Assembly (NCBI RefSeq): GCF_001553545.1
Contig: NZ_CP014227.1
Coordinates: 1,966,501-2,030,500 of the forward strand
Direction: 5' to 3'
DNA length: 64,000 bases
Source: Capnocytophaga haemolytica
GTDB lineage: Bacteria > Bacteroidota > Bacteroidia > Flavobacteriales > Flavobacteriaceae
Part shown: positions 28,142 to 36,354 of the stretch, one piece after another
Position numbering within the stretch: the stretch's first letter is position 1
Layout of the letters: the number at the start of each line of letters is the position of its first letter
Position numbers and translations under genes: made by a program
The notes under the pieces: model-generated
Told to the model about the DNA's origin: nothing
The model's database searches: none
Seen by the model: only the letters and a program-made list of their open reading frames with translations

Positions 28142-28924
28142 TTATGGTTTATATTCAAATCGGTTGTCTTTTTTAGCTTCTAAGGTGCCTACTTTTTTAA
28201 AGTAATCTATTAGTACGTTGCGGGCTAAGTAGCCTGTTTCAAACGCTTCTGCTCCTTTGAAGAAATACATTGCATCGCCGCCGTTCATCAGGTAGTCGGA
28301 AGTGGCTACGATGTAGGTAGCGTTGGGGTCGAAGGGCTTGCCGCCGATGGTAAACTCAGTGATTTGCCCATCTTTGGTGATTTGCAAATGTACTTGTTTT
28401 GACAGCGGATGTGGCACACGCTTATCAATGAGGTACTGTGCGAGTTCTTTTACTTTCTCGCCTTTCATCGTCAGCACCACAATCTTATTCTCAAAGGGCA
28501 TCACCTCGTAAGCCGAGCCTACGGTGAGGTTTCCTTTGGGGAGTGAAGTGCGGATACCGCCCCAATTCAGTAGCACAAAGTCGATGTTCTTCCCTGTCTT
28601 TTTTGAGTACACAGGGTTGATAATCTCGTAAGTGGCGTCAGCCATAAAATTGCCGATGGCAGCGTTGAGTGATGGCTCATTTCTGTCCTTTGGCAGTTCT
28701 ACGGGGTTATACGCAAGCACTACGTCCATCTCTTTTTGGACGTGCTCACGGTACGGTTTCACAAAAGCATCTACTTCCGATGCCCCTGCAAGCGCATTTG
28801 TGATCTCAATGTTCTTCGCTTTAACCCTTGAGAGCTGAGTTTTTTTAGCTCCACAAGAACTTATAAAACAGACGGTTACAAATGCCAATAAAAAATAAGT
28901 CGATAATTTATGCAACTTTCTCAT
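28142..28924 (-). CDS. 5'-nucleotidase C-terminal-domain lipoprotein
   Basis: 260 aa. Lipoprotein signal with VCFISSCGAKK (Cys at about 24). The body is the 5'-nucleotidase C-terminal substrate-specificity domain: ESLNAAIGNFMADA-like segment (here EPSLNAAIGNFMADATYE), LLNWGGIRTSLPKGNLTVG, YEVMPFENKIVVLTMKGEKV, IVATSDYLMNGGDAMYFF. It contains no metallophosphatase half, which is the next gene, 4 bases downstream. In single-chain homologues the order is reversed (phosphatase first). Confidence 0.9.
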   Translation of the reverse strand: MRKLHKLSTYFLLAFVTVCFISSCGAKKTQLSRVKAKNIEITNALAGASEVDAFVKPYREHVQKEMDVVLAYNPVELPKDRNEPSLNAAIGNFMADATYEIINPVYSKKTGKNIDFVLLNWGGIRTSLPKGNLTVGSAYEVMPFENKIVVLTMKGEKVKELAQYLIDKRVPHPLSKQVHLQITKDGQITEFTIGGKPFDPNATYIVATSDYLMNGGDAMYFFKGAEAFETGYLARNVLIDYFKKVGTLEAKKDNRFEYKP

Positions 28925-28935
28925 AAAAAATGTTA

Positions 28936-28963
28936 TTGGTTTAAAAATTAATGTTTACCTTTG
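28936..28963 (+). promoter_or_regulatory. Promoter of the DUF6913-dapA unit
   Basis: TACCTTTG at 28956-28963 with TTG at 28936-28938 (17-base spacer). It overlaps the earliest in-frame TTG at 28961 and therefore decides against that start. Confidence 0.65.
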
Positions 28964-28987
28964 CAAACACGCAAAATTACAACTATT

Positions 28988-29506
28988 TTGGAAATAATAA
29001 AGAATTATAACATAAAAAATAAAATTCGCAAGAATTTGAAGGTGCTTGAGAGCTATCGAAAACCCGTGAGTGACGAGCTTGTAAAAGTGGGCTGCATCAT
29101 TGATATGGACGCAGTTAGGAAGGTTGACCCCTTGCTTGAACTGATAAAATTCTACGGTATCCGACCAGAGAATTATATTGTGCTCGGTTACAAAAAAGAG
29201 TCGGAGGAAACGCACGCCGATGGCACTCCTTTTCTGATTGATAAAGAAATCAATTGGCAGGGGAAGATACGCAATTATCACGCCGACCGCTTGGCTGAGC
29301 AGGAGTACGACCTGCTGATCAACTACTTTAACGAACCTAAGTTACCGCTGCTGCTGCTCTCTTCGTCCATCAGGGCTAAGTTGCGCATTGGCTTTCAAGG
29401 GATTGACTTGGTTTACAACGATATTATCATCGCTTGTAATTTGCAAGAGGAGGTGGTCTTTGCCGAGGAGGTGAAGAAGGTGATGAATACCATTATACAC
29501 AAATAA
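28988..29506 (+). CDS. DUF6913-like protein of unknown function
   Basis: 172 aa from a TTG at 28988. The earlier TTG at 28961 lies inside the -7 element and so ahead of transcription. No ATG is available near the N terminus. Sequence: basic helical start (EIIKNYNIKNKIRKN), VGCIIDMD, a central ENYIVLGYK, and LLINYFNEPKLPLLLLSSSIRAKLRIGF. It resembles the flavobacterial DUF6913 family that commonly precedes dapA (recollection, not searched). No membrane span. dapA starts 3 bases after it. Confidence 0.78.
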   Translation: MEIIKNYNIKNKIRKNLKVLESYRKPVSDELVKVGCIIDMDAVRKVDPLLELIKFYGIRPENYIVLGYKKESEETHADGTPFLIDKEINWQGKIRNYHADRLAEQEYDLLINYFNEPKLPLLLLSSSIRAKLRIGFQGIDLVYNDIIIACNLQEEVVFAEEVKKVMNTIIHK

Positions 29507-29509
29507 GAT

Positions 29510-30379
29510 ATGAAAAAAATAATTGAAGGAACAGGGGTGGCGTTGGTTACTCCTTTTACGGCAGACAATCGGGTGGACACTGAGGCACTTGTGCGCTTGG
29601 TGGACTACGTAAGCACGGAGGGTGTGGAGTTTTTGGTGGCTTTGGGCACTACCAGCGAGGCACCTACGCTCACCGCTGAGGAAAAAGCCTTAGTGCGCGA
29701 GACAATCATTAAAGCAAATAAGAAGCAATTGCCTTTGGTGGTAGGCATCGGTGGCAATAATACCCAGAGCGTTATTGACGAAATCAAACGCACTGACCTC
29801 TCTGCTTTTGATGCGATACTTTCGGTAGTGCCTTACTACAACAAGCCTTCGCAAGCGGGTATGTATGAGCACTTTGCGGCCATTGCGCGCAGCACTGAGT
29901 TACCTATCATTCTCTATAATGTGCCTGGACGTGTGGGGGTAACGATGCAGGCAGAAACGACTTTGCGCTTGGCAAGAGATTTTAAGAATATTGTAGCCAT
30001 CAAAGAGGCATCGGGCAATATGGTGCTGAATATGCAGCTGTTGCGCGACAAGCCTGAGGGCTTTAGCGTGCTTTCGGGTGATGATATGACGGCTTTGCTC
30101 ACTACGTATCTTGGTGGGAAAGGAGTCATCTCAGTGATCGCGATGGCTTATCCACGTGAGTTTTCTGAAATGATACGCTTGGCACTCAAGGGCGAAGTAG
30201 CGAAAGCCAATGCGCTGCACTACTGCCTGATGAACGCTACAACGCTTGCCTTTAAGGAAGGAAATCCCGCAGGTGTAAAAGCCTTCTTAGCTGAAAGGGG
30301 CATTTGCGCACCTTATGTGCGTTTGCCATTGGTAGCAGCTTCAGCAGCACTTACTGATGAGATAAAAGCAACTTTGTAG
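29510..30379 (+). CDS. dapA: 4-hydroxy-tetrahydrodipicolinate synthase
   Basis: 289 aa. It condenses pyruvate and aspartate semialdehyde on the way to diaminopimelate and lysine. Key features: GVALVTPFTADNRVD, GTTSEAPTLTAEEK (pyruvate-binding TT pair), VVGIGGNNT, PYYNKPSQAGMYEHF, the catalytic Tyr in ILYNVPGRVG, the Schiff-base Lys in VAIKEASGN, and LSGDDMTAL. Diaminopimelate also feeds the peptidoglycan substrates of the transpeptidase encoded next door. Confidence 0.96.
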   Translation: MKKIIEGTGVALVTPFTADNRVDTEALVRLVDYVSTEGVEFLVALGTTSEAPTLTAEEKALVRETIIKANKKQLPLVVGIGGNNTQSVIDEIKRTDLSAFDAILSVVPYYNKPSQAGMYEHFAAIARSTELPIILYNVPGRVGVTMQAETTLRLARDFKNIVAIKEASGNMVLNMQLLRDKPEGFSVLSGDDMTALLTTYLGGKGVISVIAMAYPREFSEMIRLALKGEVAKANALHYCLMNATTLAFKEGNPAGVKAFLAERGICAPYVRLPLVAASAALTDEIKATL

Positions 30380-30541
30380 ATAGTTACACCTATATATTAT
30401 ATTTAGCTTCGAGCTTTTAGGGCTAACGCGAGTTTTCCGACTTGTTGTCAATAGGTTAGCATAGTAATATATTTTCTAATCCTCTATTGTAGAGTGAGAT
30501 AGTTAGTTGAAGTGGATAGTTTTACTGATTATAGAATAGAA

Positions 30542-30578
30542 AAAGAGCCTGTCTTGAAAAAATTAAGACAGGCTCTTT
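30542..30578. terminator. Bidirectional terminator between dapA and the L,D-transpeptidase gene
   Basis: 14-bp perfect stem (30542-30555 with 30565-30578), 9-base loop, A-rich before and T-rich after. Confidence 0.88.
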
Positions 30579-30608
30579 CTTTATAAAGTTGTTTAAGGAG
30601 AGTCTACA

Positions 30609-32303
30609 TTATGAACCGAAGCGTTTTAGTTCTTTAAGTTGCTCACCATCAATACCGTAAATATCATTTTTGAGTTCTATTTCGCCACGGTCGTTTACCT
30701 CTGTGGTGTAATAGAGCACATTGATCATATATTTTGTTTTCGGAGTGATGCGGTATTGGTTGTGCTTCTCGTTGGTCATTGCCTCTTTGATTTTGTCTTC
30801 CGTCCACTTCACATTTCCCCCTTGATTGCGCAATATAATGCGTGCGAGCTGTGTGGGCTGTTCAAGGCGTATGCACCCGTGGCTCAGGGCTCTATCTTGG
30901 CGGGCAAATAAGTATTTGGTAGGGGTATCGTGCAAGTAGATGCTCATACCGTTGTTCAGGGCGAATTTCACCAATCCGAGCGAGTTGCGTTCGGAAGGCT
31001 CTTCGATGAAGTAAAAAGAGCGTTTTCTGATGTTGGGGTCAGCCCAATTGACTTGGTTGGGCTCAATTTTTTTGCCGTTTTCAAAGAGGGAATAGCCGCG
31101 TTTTTTATAGCGTTCAGGGTCTTCTTTGGATATCATCTCAGGGATCATCTCTTTGTGAATGATGCTCTGCGGCACTGACCAAGTAGGGCGAAACTCCACA
31201 AAGCGGATGGAATCAGTGAAGATGGGGGTAGGTGTTTCGGCTTTGCCTACCACGATGCGCATTTGCCCTATCACACTGTTTTTATGATAGATACGCAGTT
31301 TGTAATCAGGGATATTTACGATGAGGTAATCGTCGCCTAAGTGGTTGTTGAAAGCACGCATACGCTCAATATTGAGCCATACGATATCCTTTTTGAAGGA
31401 AGCGGTCATATTCATTCGGCGTATGGTAGCATCGGTTAGGCGACCGTTTGCCAGCAGTCCCTTATCGCGCTGAAAGCGAATGAGGGTGCGAATGAGTGTA
31501 CTATCGACCTCCATATCATCGATTTCGGGCTCAGCTTTGTAGCCACGTTGCTCGAGGTTGCGGCGCACTTTTAGCACCACAGGGTCGGTGTAGCCATAGC
31601 GAAACAGCTTAGGCTCTTCCATATACACTATTTCCACCGACTCATCAGGGATAGCTTTTAGGGTTTTGTACTTAGCCAGCAATTGTTTGTATTGAGCTGT
31701 CTTTGGGTGCAACGCACCAACCACTGTTGCCAGCGCATCGTCATCGCCAATACCCAGCAGTATATTCGGATTGTTTTTTGGTTTGGGTTTTAACCAGATG
31801 TGCGTTCCATAGTAAGAACGTGCCAATCGCCCTGAGGTTAAGTGCTTGGTAAAGAGTAGAAAAGAAGCTGTTATTTGTCGGTCGAGAGCTACTTTTTCCT
31901 CATCGCTTTTTTCGTTTGTATAAAGGCTATCGACTGCTTTTTTGAGTGTATGTTGCCGATAGGTTTTAGGGTTTAAGCCGTAATTGCTCACACTATCGAG
32001 CACAGCCATATATTCAGTAAAAAGGCGTGAAGGCTTATGGGAGAAGAGCCAGCGGGTTTTCATTCCGTTGCGGGTGTAATACTCCTTAGCCTCGCGCTGA
32101 ATGATGCGCTTGTAATGGCTGTCAGCCACAGGTATCACCTCAAAAGTAATCTGGGCAGTATCCACAGTGAGCGTCTTGGCATTCGCGTAGATTTCTTTGC
32201 CATCGACATATTCAGGCTTGGGAGCAGGAGGCTCAGCTTGCTTGCGCTTGCAGCACAGCACTACTGCCAAGAGCCCTAAGAGGACAAAAAGTTTTACCTT
32301 CAT
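30609..32303 (-). CDS. L,D-transpeptidase, YcbB/LdtD type, lipoprotein
   Basis: 564 aa from the ATG at 32303; a start nine codons upstream would add a charged prefix before the signal. Lipoprotein signal LLAVVLCCKRK. An N-terminal scaffold domain is followed by a peptidoglycan-binding-like segment (about 265-300; LIRFQRDKGLLANGRL) and the YkuD catalytic domain (about 330-510) with IYLHDTPTKYLFAR and the nucleophile motif ALSHGCIRLEQP. It should form 3-3 or lipoprotein crosslinks in the periplasmic peptidoglycan. Confidence 0.92.
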   Translation of the reverse strand: MKVKLFVLLGLLAVVLCCKRKQAEPPAPKPEYVDGKEIYANAKTLTVDTAQITFEVIPVADSHYKRIIQREAKEYYTRNGMKTRWLFSHKPSRLFTEYMAVLDSVSNYGLNPKTYRQHTLKKAVDSLYTNEKSDEEKVALDRQITASFLLFTKHLTSGRLARSYYGTHIWLKPKPKNNPNILLGIGDDDALATVVGALHPKTAQYKQLLAKYKTLKAIPDESVEIVYMEEPKLFRYGYTDPVVLKVRRNLEQRGYKAEPEIDDMEVDSTLIRTLIRFQRDKGLLANGRLTDATIRRMNMTASFKKDIVWLNIERMRAFNNHLGDDYLIVNIPDYKLRIYHKNSVIGQMRIVVGKAETPTPIFTDSIRFVEFRPTWSVPQSIIHKEMIPEMISKEDPERYKKRGYSLFENGKKIEPNQVNWADPNIRKRSFYFIEEPSERNSLGLVKFALNNGMSIYLHDTPTKYLFARQDRALSHGCIRLEQPTQLARIILRNQGGNVKWTEDKIKEAMTNEKHNQYRITPKTKYMINVLYYTTEVNDRGEIELKNDIYGIDGEQLKELKRFGS

Positions 32304-32374
32304 TTTGTTGTATTTATTGAAAAAAGTCATTGTGAAAGAGAAACCTAAAAGTACATTTCTCTATTAAAATCGCG

Positions 32375-32382
32375 CAAAGGTA
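32375..32382 (-). promoter_or_regulatory. -7 element (TACCTTTG) for the L,D-transpeptidase
   Basis: Minus-strand TACCTTTG 71 bases upstream of the chosen start. Confidence 0.55.
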
Positions 32383-32493
32383 ATCATTTTTAGAGATATA
32401 AGCGTCATTCCACGAAGAAAAAAATAATGATGCTATAAAATGAATTGATAATAGCCAAATACTACCACAACGGCTGAACTGGGAAAAATCTTC

Positions 32494-32934
32494 TTACTGA
32501 ATAATCTTTTTTAACTCTTCGAGAATACTTTGTACCACGACCGTCTTATTTTCCTGTATGATAGGTAGCATTTTCCATTGCCCATCTTCTGAGTATGATA
32601 CACTTATCTGTGTTGCGGTAACAAGTACACTCGCTTTATATGAAGTGAGCATAAACTCCTTAATTGTATCAATCGGGATAACAAAATCAGGCTGACCAAA
32701 AGCTAATTTACCACGTATTTCCCGTCGTTGCATATCTACTTCTAACTTACGCTGCTTATCAGCTACATAGATAAATACTGCCAATGACAGCATAACCACT
32801 CCCGCTATCCACAGTTGGATATAGAAGCTAAATACAGTGAATAGTAAAAGTGAAAAAATAAGTATAAAAACCGACTTATTACGTATTTTTGCCTTGTAAA
32901 GTGTTCCTTCTTGAGTAAAATAATTATAATCCAT
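32494..32934 (-). CDS. Small membrane protein of unknown function
   Basis: 146 aa. Two closely spaced hydrophobic spans (about 22-40 and 43-60) are followed by about 85 soluble residues with alternating beta-like pattern (KLEVDMQRREIRGKLAFG, VIPIDTIKEFML, ISVSYSEDGQWKMLPI), resembling a small PH-like domain, and a charged C-terminal helix. I do not recognise it. It follows nadD by 16 bases in the same direction, so it is probably the last gene of the yicC-gmk-nadD unit. Confidence 0.75.
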   Translation of the reverse strand: MDYNYFTQEGTLYKAKIRNKSVFILIFSLLLFTVFSFYIQLWIAGVVMLSLAVFIYVADKQRKLEVDMQRREIRGKLAFGQPDFVIPIDTIKEFMLTSYKASVLVTATQISVSYSEDGQWKMLPIIQENKTVVVQSILEELKKIIQ

Positions 32935-32950
32935 ATCCTATTTTGCTTAT

Positions 32951-33535
32951 CTATTTATAAAGTGAAGCTCTATCAATATAGTCCCATACTTTCTCAGGAA
33001 GTAACGGTTGAACATTACGTCTTTCCCTGATCTCATTGCGTATAAAAGTAGCCGAAAGTTCTATTATTGGTGCCATTACACGAGTAATATGAGGGTGATC
33101 AGCAAATTTTTCAGGGATTACTCCTTCTGAAATACGTGGATAGACATATATAGTGTAATTTTCCAGTATATACTCATAATTCTTCCACTTGTGAAGTGTT
33201 TTTAGATTGTCTTCCCCCATAATTAGTGAAAAAGTTGCCTCTGGGTATTTTTCTTCTAAGTATAAAAGTGTCTGAACGGTATAGTTAGGCTGAGGCAGGT
33301 GAAACTCAATATCCGATGGACGCAATTTATCATAGGGCTCTAAAGCTAGGTGCACCATTTCTAAGCGCTGGTAATTATTGAGTAAAGAGGGCTTCTCTTT
33401 CAGCGGATTCTGAGGTGTTACTACCATCCAAAGCTCCTCTATATCAGAGTGCTCCACTAAGTGGTTTGCAATGATAAGATGCCCTATATGAATAGGATTA
33501 AACGAACCAAAATACAGACCTATATGCTTTTTCAT
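32951..33535 (-). CDS. nadD: Nicotinate-nucleotide adenylyltransferase
   Basis: 194 aa. It adenylates nicotinate mononucleotide in NAD synthesis. Motifs: GLYFGSFNPIHIGHLIIAN (the (H/T)xGH nucleotidyl-transfer motif), MVVTPQNPLKEK, FSLIMGEDNL and the C-terminal LSATFIRNEIRE in place of ISSTxIR. The ATG at 33535 shares one base with the gmk stop (TGATG); an in-frame TTG one codon earlier is not needed. With pncA elsewhere in the window it covers part of the NAD salvage route. Confidence 0.93.
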   Translation of the reverse strand: MKKHIGLYFGSFNPIHIGHLIIANHLVEHSDIEELWMVVTPQNPLKEKPSLLNNYQRLEMVHLALEPYDKLRPSDIEFHLPQPNYTVQTLLYLEEKYPEATFSLIMGEDNLKTLHKWKNYEYILENYTIYVYPRISEGVIPEKFADHPHITRVMAPIIELSATFIRNEIRERRNVQPLLPEKVWDYIDRASLYK

Positions 33536-34098
33536 CAACGTAAAAATTCTTCAACTACTCTCTCTGCTTCCTTCAAAGCATCAGAAAGATGATCATTACG
33601 GATAATCACATCAAATTTGTAAGCTACTGCAAGCTCTTGAGCAGCCTTATTTAAACGCATTTGTATCTTCTCTTCACTCTCGGTATGACGCTGACGTAAA
33701 CGCTCTTCCAAAGCTGCCATACTCGGTGGCTCAACAAAGATAGCTAAACTCTGCTCAGGATATAACTTCTTCACATTGAGTCCTCCCACAACATCTATAT
33801 CAAACACTACATTCTTACCCAAAGCCCAAAGTCGTTCAACTTCTGAGCGAAGCGTACCATAAAAATTGTCTTTATACACCTCTTCCCATTCCAAAAAAGC
33901 TCCCTGAGCTATTTGCTCTTTGAAGGCTTCGACAGTCATAAAATAATAGTCCTTTCCGTGTTCTTCCTTTCCTCGTGGTGCACGCGAAGTAGCTGAAATC
34001 GAGAAGGCTAAATTTAGCTGAGGCAGCGATAGTAAATGCCTCATAATAGTAGTCTTCCCACTACCAGAAGGCGCCGACAAGATAACTAACTTATTCAT
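33535..34098 (-). CDS. gmk: Guanylate kinase
   Basis: 187 aa. It phosphorylates GMP to GDP. P-loop LSAPSGSGKTTIMRHLL, the GMP-binding segment SATSRAPRGKEEHGKDYYFMT, FLEWEEVYKDNFYGT and DIDVVGGLNVKKLYP, and the lid Arg residues in LRQRHTESEEKIQMRL. It overlaps nadD by one base and starts 23 bases after the yicC stop, so the order yicC-gmk-nadD is a unit. Confidence 0.96.
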   Translation of the reverse strand: MNKLVILSAPSGSGKTTIMRHLLSLPQLNLAFSISATSRAPRGKEEHGKDYYFMTVEAFKEQIAQGAFLEWEEVYKDNFYGTLRSEVERLWALGKNVVFDIDVVGGLNVKKLYPEQSLAIFVEPPSMAALEERLRQRHTESEEKIQMRLNKAAQELAVAYKFDVIIRNDHLSDALKEAERVVEEFLR

Positions 34099-34121
34099 TA
34101 TTGATATATCTAAAATAAAAC

Positions 34122-34973
34122 CTACAACACATTGAGTACTTGCTCTTTAATCTTCTCAAGCTCATCCTTCATCTGCACTACCAATTGCTGCATCGGTGCA
34201 AAGTTAGCCTTCGAACCTAAGGTATTGATTTCACGCCCTATTTCCTGCGAAATAAAGCCTAACTTACGTCCATTCGATTCGTTCATCAAGGTCTCTAAAA
34301 AGTAATCTAAGTGCTTCTTCAAGCGGATCTTTTCCTCAGTGATATCCAACTTCTCTAAATAGAAAATAAGCTCTTGCTCAAACCTGTTAGGGTCTACATT
34401 CTTTACCTCTATAACCGCTTTTTCCAAGCGTTCACGGATAGAAGCTAAGCGCTCTGCATCAATTAATTGCACCTCAATGAGCAACTGCTGTAGGTTCTCA
34501 ATACGCAGTGTAAAATCCTTTGCCAGCACTTTGCCTTCCTGCTCGCGGAACGACTGTAAATCCTTAACAGCAATCGCAAGGTGCTCAGCCACTGTGGAAA
34601 ACTCCTCATCACTTACCTCCTCTATTGAGGTCTGCAACGCATCAGGCATACGTACAGCCATCTTAAGTAGCTCCGTCAGATCGCCCTCTACAATACCCAG
34701 CATCTGCTCTATGTACGACTTCACAATAGACTGATTAATCTTAGCAGGAGTCTGATTACCAATATTCTCCACAAAAATATTGAAATCAATCTTACCGCGC
34801 TGTAACTGCTCAGCTATAAACTTTCTAAAGTCGAGCTCCTTCTTCCTATACGCCAACGGAATGCGCGTACTTATATCTATCGTTTTGCTATTCAGTGATT
34901 TAATCTCAATACTAATATGCTTATCGGCAAGCGACAGCGTGCTTTTCCCAAAGCCTGTCATTGACTGTATCAT
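34122..34973 (-). CDS. yicC: YicC/YloC-family endoribonuclease
   Basis: 283 aa from the ATG at 34973. The open frame continues 26 codons upstream, but that part crosses the promoter and lacks family similarity, whereas MIQSMTGFG is the standard YicC start. Further motifs: IEIKSLNSKTIDISTRIP, FRKFIAEQLQRGKID, IYLEKLDITEEKIRLKKHLD-like segment (here FYLEKLDITEEKIRL) and the C-terminal GRKLGFISQEIGREINTLGSKA. The family includes RNases that cleave structured RNAs; the target here is unknown. Confidence 0.93.
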   Translation of the reverse strand: MIQSMTGFGKSTLSLADKHISIEIKSLNSKTIDISTRIPLAYRKKELDFRKFIAEQLQRGKIDFNIFVENIGNQTPAKINQSIVKSYIEQMLGIVEGDLTELLKMAVRMPDALQTSIEEVSDEEFSTVAEHLAIAVKDLQSFREQEGKVLAKDFTLRIENLQQLLIEVQLIDAERLASIRERLEKAVIEVKNVDPNRFEQELIFYLEKLDITEEKIRLKKHLDYFLETLMNESNGRKLGFISQEIGREINTLGSKANFAPMQQLVVQMKDELEKIKEQVLNVL

Positions 34974-34998
34974 ATAAACTATCCTTTTAAAAATTGCG

Positions 34999-35030
34999 CA
35001 AAGATACACAAAAAAACGTATACACACCAA
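34999..35030 (-). promoter_or_regulatory. Promoter of the yicC-gmk-nadD unit
   Basis: Minus-strand TATCTTTG (34999-35006) and TTG (35028-35030) with a 21-base spacer, 25 bases before the yicC ATG. Confidence 0.7.
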
Positions 35031-35134
35031 ATTTGTTTCATATTTATACATTTAATCTAATAAATAGCGAACAAAAACCGAGCTAAAAAACCAAATGCTT
35101 TACACTGAAACAGCTCATATTACAAAATATTTAC

Positions 35135-35142
35135 TACCTTTG
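35135..35142 (+). promoter_or_regulatory. -7 element (TACCTTTG) for the phosphatase gene
   Basis: TACCTTTG 32 bases upstream of the ATG at 35175. Confidence 0.6.
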
Positions 35143-35174
35143 CCGCCCGAAATACAAACCATTTATTATTACAA

Positions 35175-35648
35175 ATGAGCAGAATAAAGATTCTAACAGT
35201 ATGCTTAGGCAATATCTGTCGTTCACCTCTGGCAGAAGGCGTATTACGCAGCAAATTAGATACTGGACACTTTGAAGTAGACTCTGCTGGTACTGCCAAT
35301 TATCACGTAGGTGAGGCTCCTGACCCCCGTGCCATTGCCGTGGGACGCAAGAATGGCGTAGACATCTCCAACCTCAGAGGGCGACAGTTTACTGCCAAGG
35401 ACTTCTCCTCCTTTGATTATATCTTCGTGATGGACAAGAGCAACTATCAGAATGTACTACGCTTAGCCAAAAACGATCGCGAACGCAGCAAGGTTCACTT
35501 CTTGCTCGACACTCTCAGCGGAATGGCTGCCAAAGAGTTACCCGACCCTTACTACGGCGATGAAAAAGCTTTTGACGACACCTACGCAATGGTCGATGCC
35601 GCCTGTGAGCTTATTGCTAAAAAACTCCAAAAACAGATTGATAACTAA
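35175..35648 (+). CDS. Low-molecular-weight protein-tyrosine phosphatase
   Basis: 157 aa. The P-loop VCLGNICRSPLAEG gives the C(X)5R catalytic motif close to the N terminus, and the general acid Asp is in ELPDPYYGDEKAFDD. FVMDKSNYQNVLRLA is the substrate-side helix. It acts in the cytoplasm on phosphotyrosine proteins or small phosphate esters; the target is unknown. The next gene begins inside its stop codon (TAATG), indicating coupling. Confidence 0.93.
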   Translation: MSRIKILTVCLGNICRSPLAEGVLRSKLDTGHFEVDSAGTANYHVGEAPDPRAIAVGRKNGVDISNLRGRQFTAKDFSSFDYIFVMDKSNYQNVLRLAKNDRERSKVHFLLDTLSGMAAKELPDPYYGDEKAFDDTYAMVDAACELIAKKLQKQIDN

Positions 35649-36343
35649 TGGCAAACGTCTACTTAATACCTTGTACCTTAGGCGATAGCTCTTTGGAAGT
35701 ACTCTCTCCACAAATCAAAGCCACTATCCTATCTCTCAGCTACTTTATCGTCGAAAATGAGAAGTCTGCACGGCGCTTTATCAAGCAGGTAGCCCCTGAG
35801 AAGGAACAGTCCACTTTACACATTGCAGTCATCGACAAGCACAACGCCGCTGCTGATGTATCAACCCTGCTCCAACCTTGCTCTGAAGAACACTCAGTGG
35901 GCATTATCTCCGAGGCAGGTTGCCCAGGGGTAGCTGATCCAGGTGCCGAGGTAGTGCGCCTCGCCCATCAACGAGGCTTGCGTGTTATTCCCCTCGTAGG
36001 TCCTTCTTCTATCCTCTTAGCGCTGATGGCAAGCGGTATGAGCGGACAACATTTTGCCTTCAATGGCTACCTTCCTATTGACAAAAGCGAACGCAAACGC
36101 ACCTTCAAAGCCTTAGAACGCAAAGCTCACGAAGGGCAAACGCAAGTATGCATCGAAACACCCTATCGCAATGAGAAGCTCCTCACCGATATGCTGGGAA
36201 CCTTACAGCCCAGCACCCTCGTATGTGTAGCACTAGATATCACCTTGCCTACGGAAGAAATATACACACTCCCCGTATCACAATGGCGCAAAAAGGCACT
36301 GAACCTACAAAAGCGCCCTGCTATCTTTATCATCGGAAAGTAA
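35648..36343 (+). CDS. RsmI-like tetrapyrrole-methylase-fold methyltransferase
   Basis: 231 aa, shorter than classical RsmI (about 280). It shows the tetrapyrrole methylase fold with SEAGCPGVADPGAEVVRLAHQ, VIPLVGPSSILLALMASGM, FNGYLPIDKSERKRTF and QVCIETPYRNEKLLTDML, matching the RsmI branch that 2'-O-methylates C1402 of 16S rRNA. In Bacteroidota a short paralogue of this type is common, so the rRNA target is only probable. The C-terminal extension of RsmI is missing. Confidence 0.87.
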   Translation: MANVYLIPCTLGDSSLEVLSPQIKATILSLSYFIVENEKSARRFIKQVAPEKEQSTLHIAVIDKHNAAADVSTLLQPCSEEHSVGIISEAGCPGVADPGAEVVRLAHQRGLRVIPLVGPSSILLALMASGMSGQHFAFNGYLPIDKSERKRTFKALERKAHEGQTQVCIETPYRNEKLLTDMLGTLQPSTLVCVALDITLPTEEIYTLPVSQWRKKALNLQKRPAIFIIGK

Positions 36344-36354
36344 ATCAATCAACA

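Noticed and set aside
30380..30541. Possible small RNA after dapA
   Set aside because: The stretch has no promoter element or hairpin apart from the terminator at 30542-30578.
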